DNA from: Sandaracinus sp.
GTDB taxonomy: Bacteria; Myxococcota_A; Polyangia; Polyangiales; Houyiibacteriaceae
Assembly (NCBI GenBank): GCA_002699025.1
Contig: PABA01000133.1
Coordinates: 1-54,855 of the forward strand
DNA length: 54,855 bases
Reading direction: 5' to 3'
The notes beneath the pieces are model-generated. The model did not search any database. It was not told the DNA's origin and worked only from the letters and a program-made list of their open reading frames with translations. Made by a program: the position numbers and the translations under genes. The number at the start of each line of letters is the position of its first letter. Position 1 is the first letter of the stretch. Shown here one piece after another: positions 16,231 through 23,445 of the stretch.

Positions 16231-17958
16231 ATGACGACCGAACGCGCCGCCTGCACCGCGCTCCTCCTCACCCTCGCGCTCTTCGGGGGCGCCTGCGGAG
16301 ACGACGACGGAGCGACCGGGGACGCGGGGCCGGCGGTCGACGCGGGCCCGGCGGACGCCGGCGAGCCGCCCTTCACGGTCGACAGCTACTGCCCGGGCGC
16401 CGAGGGCTGCCCCGCCGGCGGCGACCCGACGCTCCTCGTCGGCGCGGCCATGCGCGAGATCACGCCCTCCCTCGAGGGGCGCGACCGGATGACCCTCGAC
16501 ACCAACGGCGACGGCATCTGGGACCCCTTCGACGGCGACGAGTTCGAGGACGTCGACGAGGACGGGCTCTTCGACCCGGTCTTCATCGCGGGCTTCGGCA
16601 GCCCCCGGCCGGCGAGCGACATCCACGACCCGCAGTGGGCGCGCGCCATCGTGCTCCAGCAGGGCGAGACGACCATGGCCCTGGTCGCCCTCGACACGTT
16701 CAGCATCTTCATCGACGACACGGACGCGATCCGCGCCATGGTCGGCGACGAGGTCGACTTCCTCACGACCTGCGCGACGCACACGCACCAGGGGGCGGAC
16801 ACGCTCGGCATCTACGGGCTCGGCGAGAGCTCGAGCGGGGCCGAGCTCTCCTATCTGCAGCACGTGCGGGAGCAGGCGGCGGCGGCCGTGCGCGAAGCCC
16901 TCGAAGAGCTCCGCCCGGCGCACGTCCAGTACGCGAGCTTTCGCTTTCGGGATCAGCCGGGCGGGACGACGCGCTACGTGAGCGACGCGCGGCACCCGCG
17001 GATCATCGACGACGAGGCTCGCATCGCGCGCTTCCTCGACGCCGAGGACGAGAGCACGATCGCCACCTTCGTGAACTTCGGCGCGCATGCCGAGTACTGG
17101 GGCGACGAGAACACGAACCTCTCGAGCGACTTCCCCCACTTCCTGCGCGACGCGACGGAGAACGGCGTCGCGGGGCCGGATGGGGAGGAGGTGCCCGGGG
17201 TCGGCGGCATGACCGCCTTCTGCCAGGGCGCCATCGGCTCGCAGATCGGGCCCGGCGAGATCACGCCCGAGACCTGGGAGGGCGAGGCGCTGCCGGACGA
17301 GTCGCGGGAGACCATGGAGGTCGTCGGCCGGCAGATGGGCTACTTCGTGCTGCAGGCCCTCGGTGAGGATGGCGGCAGCGTGACCGACGAGACCGCCGAG
17401 CTCGGGTTCCGCCAGCGGCGCTTCTTCGTGGACGTGCAGAATCGCGGCTTCCACGTCGCGATCCTCAACGACCTCTTCCTCCGCGAGAGCTACGGCTGGG
17501 ACGAGGATCAGCTGCTGCGGCCGGGCGTGAACGAGCCGGACATCCTCACGGAGGTGGCCGTGGTCGACATCGGGCGGCTCCAGATGATCTGGGTCCCGGG
17601 GGAGATCGATCCGGCGCTCTTCGTCGGCGGCTACGACGGGACGAGCTACACGCCGGAGGACGTCGACTTCATCGACGACGACCTCGAGAACCCGCCGGAC
17701 ATCGCGCTGGCGCCCGAGGGGCCCTACCTGCGCGACCTGGCGCGGGAGGACGCCGAGTACGTCGGCATCGTGAGCCTGGGCAGCGATCAGATCGGCTACT
17801 TCTTGCCGGACTTCGACTACGTGCTGGACGCGCGGAACCCGTACATCGACGAGGCGCCGGGCGACCACTACGAGGAGACGGTCTCGGTGGGGATCGACGG
17901 CTGGGGGCGGGTGCAGCGGCAGCTCGAGCAGCTGCTCGCCTGGACGCCGGACGAGTGA
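16231..17958 (+). CDS. Neutral/alkaline ceramidase-like lipoprotein
   Basis: A 575-residue secreted protein. Signal sequence with lipobox GGAC (Cys22) and an Ala/Asp linker. The body matches the neutral/alkaline ceramidase N-terminal domain: VGAAMREITPS, ALDTFSIF, the zinc-ligand motif THTHQGAD near residue 185 and NFGAHAEYWG near 285. Such enzymes hydrolyse the ceramide amide bond, but many bacterial members are only ceramidase-like and untested. Residues 90-116 contain an Asp/Gly-rich stretch (DTNGDGIWDPFDGDEF, DVDEDGLFDP) that looks like calcium-binding type-3 repeats inserted near the start. It is probably co-transcribed with the preceding barrel gene. Confidence 0.82.
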   Translation: MTTERAACTALLLTLALFGGACGDDDGATGDAGPAVDAGPADAGEPPFTVDSYCPGAEGCPAGGDPTLLVGAAMREITPSLEGRDRMTLDTNGDGIWDPFDGDEFEDVDEDGLFDPVFIAGFGSPRPASDIHDPQWARAIVLQQGETTMALVALDTFSIFIDDTDAIRAMVGDEVDFLTTCATHTHQGADTLGIYGLGESSSGAELSYLQHVREQAAAAVREALEELRPAHVQYASFRFRDQPGGTTRYVSDARHPRIIDDEARIARFLDAEDESTIATFVNFGAHAEYWGDENTNLSSDFPHFLRDATENGVAGPDGEEVPGVGGMTAFCQGAIGSQIGPGEITPETWEGEALPDESRETMEVVGRQMGYFVLQALGEDGGSVTDETAELGFRQRRFFVDVQNRGFHVAILNDLFLRESYGWDEDQLLRPGVNEPDILTEVAVVDIGRLQMIWVPGEIDPALFVGGYDGTSYTPEDVDFIDDDLENPPDIALAPEGPYLRDLAREDAEYVGIVSLGSDQIGYFLPDFDYVLDARNPYIDEAPGDHYEETVSVGIDGWGRVQRQLEQLLAWTPDE

Positions 17959-18044
17959 GGGATGCGCGCGGGCGACCGCGCTTTCAGCGGGGCGTTCGGG
18001 AGCGCTCCGAGGATGTGACCCGCGGACGTGGGTTTGGAGGAGAG

Positions 18045-19007
18045 ATGAAGCTTCGGATGGTTTTGGCGGCGCTCCTGGCGCTGGGTGCGGTCGCGTGCGG
18101 CGACGACGATGGAATGATGATGGCGGACGCCGGGCCCTCCGGGCCGGTGCTCCAGACGGGCGACGGGCCCGATCCCACCGACGCGACGGGCATCGCGATC
18201 GACCCGGCCACGGCCGCGCCGGCCGACTACGCCTGCCTCGGCATGGGCATGCGCCCGACCGGTGGGGAGGACGTCACCTTCGATCTCGAGATCAAGGAGT
18301 TCCGCACGGACGATACGCTCGGCGACCTCTGCGTGCGCTTCTACGCGGACAACATGCCGATGCCCGGCGACACCTGCGATCCCGAGTCGGACCTGGTGAC
18401 GGACGGCGACGGCGTGGTCGAGGTCACGGCGCCGGCGAACGGCTGGTACGCCTACCGCGTCTTCCCCAAGGAGGGCCCCTCGCCCTCGCTGCAGATCGCG
18501 GGCTCGGTGCAGATCAACGAGCCGGCGCCGGAGGCGGACGGCGGCAGCGCCGAGGGCAACAGCGTCTCCCAGGCGACGCTCGACCTGATCCCGACCGTGC
18601 TCGGCTTCAGCCAGGTGCCGGGCACGGCCGTGGTCGCGGGCACGGTCTTCGACTGCGCCGGGGACCCGGTCTACGGCGCCGAGGTGCGCCTCTATCGCGA
18701 GGACGGCTCGCCCATCCTCGAGGGCACGGCGAACGCCGACCCGCACTACCGCTACTTCGACGGGGACGACTTCCCCTCGGCGGATCAGCCCTACACGCAC
18801 GTCGACGGGCTCTTCGCGACGGCGAACATCCCGGTGGCGTCGGATGGCGAGTTCGTCTTCATGGAGCTCTGGGGCCGCCTCGGCGAGAGCGACACGGAGG
18901 CGCAGCTGATCAGCTGCGAGCGGCTGCCGGTCTTCGGCGACACGATCTCGATCGTGAACCTCGAGCCGCTCCGCGCCGACGCGCCGGCCTGCCCGGGCGC
19001 GAGCTGA
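18045..19007 (+). CDS. Lipoprotein with carboxypeptidase-regulatory-like domain
   Basis: A 320-residue protein. ATG 18045 follows a good GGAGG site at 18037-18041. Lipobox AVAC gives Cys18; an acidic DDDGMMM linker follows. Residues ~200-240 (VVAGTVFDCAGDPVYGAEV) match the start of carboxypeptidase-regulatory-like/transthyretin-type folds, often used in extracellular carbohydrate or peptide binding. The rest is beta-rich with paired Cys. It sits between the ceramidase-like gene and the second barrel gene and likely belongs to the same surface module. Molecular function unknown. Confidence 0.75.
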   Translation: MKLRMVLAALLALGAVACGDDDGMMMADAGPSGPVLQTGDGPDPTDATGIAIDPATAAPADYACLGMGMRPTGGEDVTFDLEIKEFRTDDTLGDLCVRFYADNMPMPGDTCDPESDLVTDGDGVVEVTAPANGWYAYRVFPKEGPSPSLQIAGSVQINEPAPEADGGSAEGNSVSQATLDLIPTVLGFSQVPGTAVVAGTVFDCAGDPVYGAEVRLYREDGSPILEGTANADPHYRYFDGDDFPSADQPYTHVDGLFATANIPVASDGEFVFMELWGRLGESDTEAQLISCERLPVFGDTISIVNLEPLRADAPACPGAS

Positions 19008-19019
19008 ACCGACGCGGGG

Positions 19020-19045
19020 GGCGGGCGCGCGAGGGCGTGCCCGCC
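19020..19045 (+). terminator. GC hairpin after the lipoprotein gene
   Basis: GGCGGGC (19020-19026) pairs with GCCCGCC (19039-19045) across a 12-nt loop, 13 bp after the stop. There is no T tract, so termination is uncertain. Confidence 0.3.
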
Positions 19046-19093
19046 CACCCGTGACCGCCGCGCCGCGGCGCGGATCGAAGGAAGGGTGGAGAC

Positions 19094-21157
19094 GTGAGCA
19101 TCACGTGGGGTCGAGGTCTCGCGGCGTGGGCGTGCGCGCTCGCGCTGCTCGTGGGAGGCGCCGCCGAGGCGCAAACGGCGGACGCGGAGCCCGCCGGAGC
19201 GGAAGCGGAAGCCGGAGCGGATGCCGGAGCGGATGCCGGAGCGGATGCCGAAGTGGATGCCGAGGCGGAAGCCGGAGCGGAAGCCGGAGCGGATGCCGAG
19301 GCGGATGCCGGAGCGGGGACCGAGGCGGAAGCCGACGCGGACGCGGAAGCCGACGCGGACGCGGAAGCCGAAGCGGACGCGGAAGCCGATGCGGACGCGG
19401 AGCCCGCCGAAGCGGACGCGGAAGCCGAAGCGGACGCGGACGCGGCCCCCACCCCCGCCGAGACCGCCCGCGCCGCGGAGCCCACCCGCGTCCTCGGCGG
19501 CGGCGAGCGCGAGGGCGGCTCCGACGCCTCCGCCGACATCCCCCTCGAGGTGGCCCTCCACGGCTACTACCGCGCCCGCTACGGCTGGTGGGGGAACGTC
19601 CCCGTCTTCCAGCGCCGCATGGACGGCACGCGCGACGCCGAGGACGCCCACTTCGCCTTCCAGCGCCTCCGCCTCAACCCCCAGGTCACCTACGGCGATC
19701 CGGACCGCCCCATCGCCGCCCTCTACATGCAGATCGACGCGCTCGACAACGTCGTCTTCGGCGACAACGCGCGCATCACCCGCACCCCCCTCTTCGCCCA
19801 GGACCCCTCCTACACGGACTACGAGGGCTTCGACATCGCCGACTCCTTCCGCCTCGAGCGCGCCTGGCTCGAGGTGCTCATCCCCGTCGGTCAGATCCGC
19901 GTCGGCCGCATGCCCTCCCAGTGGGGCCTCGGCCTCCTGGCCCACGACGGCAACGGCCTCGGCGAGTGGGGCGACCCGCTCTTCGGCACGACCTTCGACC
20001 GCGTCCTCTTCGCGACCCGCCCGCTCACTGTCGTCAACGCGCTCACGCGCGGGGACACGCGCCCGACGCCGCTCATCTTCGCCCTCGGCTACGACAAGCT
20101 CGTCGAGAGCCCGGTCACGAGCGCCGTCGACCCGCCCGCCATCAACGCCTCCCTCGGGCCCTTCGGCCCGATCGTGAGCAGCCCGGCCGAGTTCAACGAG
20201 TCCGCCGGCGGCTTCCGCAGCCTCCGCAACGGCATCCCCTTCAGCACCTGGACCGGCGAGAACGACGACGTGAACGAGCTCGTCACGGCGCTCCTCTGGA
20301 AGGACGACGACTTCGGCCCGCGGAGCACCGACAGCCTCACCGTCGGCGGCTACTACGTCTATCGCTGGCAGCGGCGCGGCGGCGCGCTCCGGGACCTCCC
20401 GGACGACGCGCAGGCCTCGCGCGTGCACATCATCGACGGCTACTGGAAGCTCGACTACGGCCTCGGCCCGCGCCTGCCGAGCTTCTACACGGAGGGCGAG
20501 ATCATCCACATCCGCGGCCGCACCAACACGGTCAGTCTGGCCGGCGGCTGTGACGACGAGGCGGGCGTCTGCAACGAGACCGAGGCCGACCTCCTGGGCG
20601 GCGCCATGCGCGCCGGCGTGCGCCAGGACGGGGAGTACGGCGCCGTGCTCGAGTGGGGCTTCGCCTCCGGCGACGGGCGCCTCTTCAACGACCCGACCCT
20701 GAGCGTGCGCCCGCTCCACCCCGACTACCACGTGGGCCTGCTCATGTATCAGGTCGGGCTCTCGACGCTCACGGCCATCGGCCTCGGCGAGGAGATCCGC
20801 CCGCTCTGGTCCCGCGGCGGCGTGTGGAACTCCCACTACGTCTTCCCGCAGGTCCGCTACACGATCCTCCCCGGCATCGAGGTCCACGCCGCCTTCCTCA
20901 CGGCCTGGGCCCGGGCGCTCCTGCCGACCGTCTACACGAACGAGCGCGCCGACTTCACCGACACGGCCTGCGGCCCCTTCGAGAAGGACTGCCACGTCGG
21001 CTGGGAGGTCGACCTCGCCTTCCGCTTCCGCTGGGGCCAGAACGACCTCATGCGCTGGGACACGGAGATGGGCCTGATGCGCGCCGGCCAGGCCCTGAGC
21101 GGCCTCGGCGAGGAGTTCCTCTGGACGGTCCAGACGCGGATGGCCCTCGTGTTCTGA
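19094..21157 (+). CDS. Second outer-membrane beta-barrel protein with Ala/Asp/Glu repeat tract
   Basis: A 687-residue paralog of the 14280 protein. Signal peptide to about residue 26 (GGAAEAQ). Residues 27-120 are almost wholly Ala, Asp, Glu and Gly in a six-base codon-pair repeat (GCGGAxGCCGxx) at 19198-19450. The barrel shares landmarks with its paralog: GQIRVGRMPSQWGLGLLAHDG aligns with GLFRAGLQPSHWGLGLLAN, and both then have LFATRPL. It ends in VQTRMALVF, an outer-membrane insertion signal. The GTG start at 19094 is 9 bp after GAAGGGTGGA. It may form a transport or anchoring surface pore; substrate unknown. Alternative: a structural surface protein. Confidence 0.78.
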   Translation: MSITWGRGLAAWACALALLVGGAAEAQTADAEPAGAEAEAGADAGADAGADAEVDAEAEAGAEAGADAEADAGAGTEAEADADAEADADAEAEADAEADADAEPAEADAEAEADADAAPTPAETARAAEPTRVLGGGEREGGSDASADIPLEVALHGYYRARYGWWGNVPVFQRRMDGTRDAEDAHFAFQRLRLNPQVTYGDPDRPIAALYMQIDALDNVVFGDNARITRTPLFAQDPSYTDYEGFDIADSFRLERAWLEVLIPVGQIRVGRMPSQWGLGLLAHDGNGLGEWGDPLFGTTFDRVLFATRPLTVVNALTRGDTRPTPLIFALGYDKLVESPVTSAVDPPAINASLGPFGPIVSSPAEFNESAGGFRSLRNGIPFSTWTGENDDVNELVTALLWKDDDFGPRSTDSLTVGGYYVYRWQRRGGALRDLPDDAQASRVHIIDGYWKLDYGLGPRLPSFYTEGEIIHIRGRTNTVSLAGGCDDEAGVCNETEADLLGGAMRAGVRQDGEYGAVLEWGFASGDGRLFNDPTLSVRPLHPDYHVGLLMYQVGLSTLTAIGLGEEIRPLWSRGGVWNSHYVFPQVRYTILPGIEVHAAFLTAWARALLPTVYTNERADFTDTACGPFEKDCHVGWEVDLAFRFRWGQNDLMRWDTEMGLMRAGQALSGLGEEFLWTVQTRMALVF

Positions 21158-21240
21158 GCGGATGCCTCCGATGCTCTGAGCGGATGCTCCGAGCGGTTGT
21201 ACCGAGCGGGCTCCGAGCGGATGCTCCGAGCGGAGGCCCG
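21158..21240. repeat. Imperfect 13-bp tandem repeats between convergent genes
   Basis: Variants of GAGCGGATGCTCC recur about five times between the barrel gene stop and the hsp20 stop. Each unit has GAGC...GCTC symmetry and can form a short hairpin. Confidence 0.6.
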
Positions 21241-21316
21241 TGGAGCCGAGGCCCGCACGGCGCGAGGCCGCTCCGTCTCCGGGGCGGCCTCGTCGCTTCT
21301 TCGCGCCGGGTGCGCG

Positions 21317-21724
21317 TCAGCTCTGGATGGCGATCTTCTTGGCGGCCGGGGCCTCGCGCTTGGGGACGCGGAGCTCGAGCACGCCGTCGGCGAGCTTCGC
21401 TTCGATGGCGTCGGCGTCGACGGTCTCGGGGAGGCTGAAGCTCCGCGAGAAGGAGCCGTAGAAGCGCTCGACCCGGCGGTAGCCCTCCTCGTCGCCCTCC
21501 TTCGCCAGCTTCCGCTCACCGCGGATGGTGAGGACGTTCTTCTCGACGTCGACGTCGAAGTCCTCGGCCTTCATGCCCGGCACCTCGACGTGCAGGGTGA
21601 AGCCGGCGTCGTCCTCGTGGATGTCGACGGCGGGGCGGAACTCGGGGGGCTCGACGGCGCGACGGCCGAAGAGCTGGTCCTGGAGGCGGTTCATCTCGGA
21701 GAAGGGGTCCCAACGGGTGATCAT
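21317..21724 (-). CDS. Hsp20/alpha-crystallin small heat-shock protein
   Basis: A 135-residue chaperone of usual size that holds unfolded proteins for later refolding. The N-terminus MITRWDPFSEMNRLQDQLF is typical of the class. The alpha-crystallin domain (about 30-120) contains VEVPGMKAEDFDVDVE, LTIRGERK, FSRSFSLPETVD and the LADGVLELRVPK signature. The C-terminal IXI-type anchor is replaced by AKKIAIQS (IAI). A GAGGGA site lies about 11 nt upstream of the ATG. A near-consensus promoter sits 150-180 bp upstream. Confidence 0.95.
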   Translation of the reverse strand: MITRWDPFSEMNRLQDQLFGRRAVEPPEFRPAVDIHEDDAGFTLHVEVPGMKAEDFDVDVEKNVLTIRGERKLAKEGDEEGYRRVERFYGSFSRSFSLPETVDADAIEAKLADGVLELRVPKREAPAAKKIAIQS

Positions 21725-21880
21725 GGCGTGCGTGCTCCCTCGGCCCGGGCGGCCGGTCGGTGGACGGAAGTGGACGGTCCTCGGGGCCGGGCCCCGGAGG
21801 CGTGGCGCGGGCCGTCTCGGGCCCCGCCGGAGGTGTCGTCCTGGTGGTGGGGGTGGCGGCCCCCGACCCGGACGAAACGC

Positions 21881-21908
21881 AAGCTAAGCAGGGGCGTTCG
21901 GCTGTCAA
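21881..21908 (-). promoter_or_regulatory. Near-consensus sigma-70 promoter for hsp20
   Basis: A perfect TTGACA (minus strand, 21908-21903) and TAGCTT (21886-21881) are separated by 16 bp, in one of the few AT-richer patches of the window. The leader is about 150 nt. No CIRCE inverted repeat is visible. Confidence 0.6.
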
Positions 21909-22010
21909 CGGGGTGGGGCCGTCCGGCGCGGGCGGTCGGGTGAGAGCACGCACGCCGACCCTTCGGCGCCCTCTGCCGCGTGGCGAGGAGACTGCATGAT
22001 TCCGTCGTCG

Positions 22011-22039
22011 TTGACCCTCCCGGAGCCGCTTGCCATGCT
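22011..22039 (+). promoter_or_regulatory. Candidate promoter of the three-repeat lipoprotein gene
   Basis: TTGACC (22011-22016) and CATGCT (22034-22039) are 17 bp apart. The -10 box resembles the TATGCT boxes found before other genes here. Confidence 0.45.
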
Positions 22040-22181
22040 GCGCCCCGGAGGGAGCGGTGGCGCCGGGCGATGAATGTCCGGCGCGCTGGGCCGTCCAGCA
22101 CACGGGAGAGGTGCGGGCCGCGGGGCCCGCCCGAGACGCTTGCACTTGGCGGCCCGCGGGCCGCGCACATCGGGAGGACGC

Positions 22182-23270
22182 ATGAACGCGCTGAGGAAGA
22201 TCACCACCCTGCTCGCGGCCGGGATCCTGGCCACGGGTTGCGTGGTCGAGGTCGACTTCGAGCCCATCGGCGGCTCGGTCGCCGTGGACGGAGCCTGGAC
22301 CATCAACGGCTTCACGCCGGACGCGGCGCTCTGCAGCGACGCGGGCATCGCCGAGGTCGAGCTCCGCATCTACGAGTCGATCGGCAGCGACTTCTACACG
22401 GACGCCACGCTGGTCGGCGACTGCGCCGACGGCGGCTTCCTGACCGGGCCCTTCCTACTGGCGGACACCTACCGGCTCCAGTGGGTCGCCTACGACGCCT
22501 CCGGCAGCATCGTGGCCACCTCGACCTTCGCGAGCGTCACGGCGAACGCCGGCGACACCATCGTCGCCGACGTGAACTTCGACGTGGACGTGATCCCGCC
22601 CGCGAACACCTTCGCCGCGAGCTGGAGCATCAACGGCACGGCCGCCGACAGCACGCTCTGCACGGAGGCCGGCATCGCGACGGTCCGCCTCAACTTCTTC
22701 GACGACGCGGGCGGCACGAGCCTCGCCCAGAGCTTCGACTTCGACTGCGGCGTCGGCGGCTTCGACAGCCGCGACGGCGGCCAGCCGACCATGCCCGAGG
22801 GCATGTTCTTCAACCAGTGGCAGGCCCTCGACGGCTCCGGCGCGGTGGTCGGCGAGACGCTCGCGCCCTTCCCGGAGGCGGACACGACGGCCGTCGATCA
22901 CATCAACCTCGCCGGACCCGACTTCGAGGTCTCGCTCACGCCGACGCTCCGCGTGAACTTCCAGTACGAGCTCGCCGACGCGCTCGGCAGCTACGGCACC
23001 TGCACGGAGGCCGGGGTGGTCGACTCGAACTACCTCTTCTTCCTCTTCGATGGCGGCGGCACGATGGTCTCGCTCGATCCGGCGATCACCACCTGCCAGA
23101 ACTTCGTCGAGTTCCCGGACATCACCCCGGACACCTACGCGGTGGAGGTCTCGGGCGAGAGCTTCGACGGTGCCATCAAGTGGGGCACGGGCGTGCCGAC
23201 GAGCTGCGGCGGCCTCATCGCCGAGTCGGGGCTCGAGGAGTACGACTGCTTCGTGGACATCGTCCCCTAG
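22182..23270 (+). CDS. Lipoprotein with three internal beta-domain repeats
   Basis: A 362-residue protein. ATG 22182 follows GGGAGG. Lipobox LATGC gives Cys20. Three homologous units follow: WTINGF...LCSDAGIAEVELRIY near 40, WSINGT...LCTEAGIATVRLNFF near 150 and YELADALGSYGTCTEAGVV near 270. Each has a Cys after the [SCT]-x-x-[EA]AG core and a second Cys in DCxxGGF-like text, so each unit probably carries a disulfide. The fold looks like repeated Ig-like beta sandwiches exposed outside the cytoplasm. No enzymatic motif. Function unknown. Confidence 0.75.
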   Translation: MNALRKITTLLAAGILATGCVVEVDFEPIGGSVAVDGAWTINGFTPDAALCSDAGIAEVELRIYESIGSDFYTDATLVGDCADGGFLTGPFLLADTYRLQWVAYDASGSIVATSTFASVTANAGDTIVADVNFDVDVIPPANTFAASWSINGTAADSTLCTEAGIATVRLNFFDDAGGTSLAQSFDFDCGVGGFDSRDGGQPTMPEGMFFNQWQALDGSGAVVGETLAPFPEADTTAVDHINLAGPDFEVSLTPTLRVNFQYELADALGSYGTCTEAGVVDSNYLFFLFDGGGTMVSLDPAITTCQNFVEFPDITPDTYAVEVSGESFDGAIKWGTGVPTSCGGLIAESGLEEYDCFVDIVP

Positions 23271-23294
23271 CGTCGGCCTGCGGCCGGCGCTGAA

Positions 23295-23359
23295 GCGGGA
23301 TTCGCCGAATCCCGCGGAGGCTCGAAGACGAGGGCGCTTCCCTGGGGGGCGCCCTCGTC
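23295..23359 (+). terminator. Two successive hairpins after the three-repeat lipoprotein gene
   Basis: GCGGGATT/AATCCCGC (23295-23302 and 23308-23315) is a perfect 8-bp stem, and GACGAGGGCGC/GCGCCCTCGTC (23327-23337 and 23349-23359) an 11-bp stem. The tail GCGTTCCGTCTC is only weakly T-rich. Termination is likely but may need Rho. Confidence 0.45.
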
Positions 23360-23445
23360 GCGTTCCGTCTCCCGCGCCGAGCGGCGCCCCCGTCGACCAC
23401 GGGCTGTGGGTCGCGTTCTCGGGCGTGGGGCGCTAAGCCTCGGGC

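Larger units (their letters stand above)
21725..22181. other. Divergent intergenic region between hsp20 and a lipoprotein gene
   Basis: This 457-bp gap holds a minus-strand promoter for hsp20 and a plus-strand promoter for the 22182 gene, each with a leader of 130-160 nt. No gene is seen; open frames across it have no recognisable sequence. Confidence 0.5.

Noticed and set aside
12459-16376. A 1305-codon minus-strand frame reaching across the first barrel gene
   Set aside because: Only the part from 14132 down to 12459 has a lipoprotein signal and sensible composition; upstream it is antisense to the barrel gene.
21725-22181. CIRCE or ROSE-type thermosensor in the hsp20 leader
   Set aside because: I searched for the TTAGCACTC-type inverted repeat and for a U-rich hairpin covering the RBS; neither is visible.
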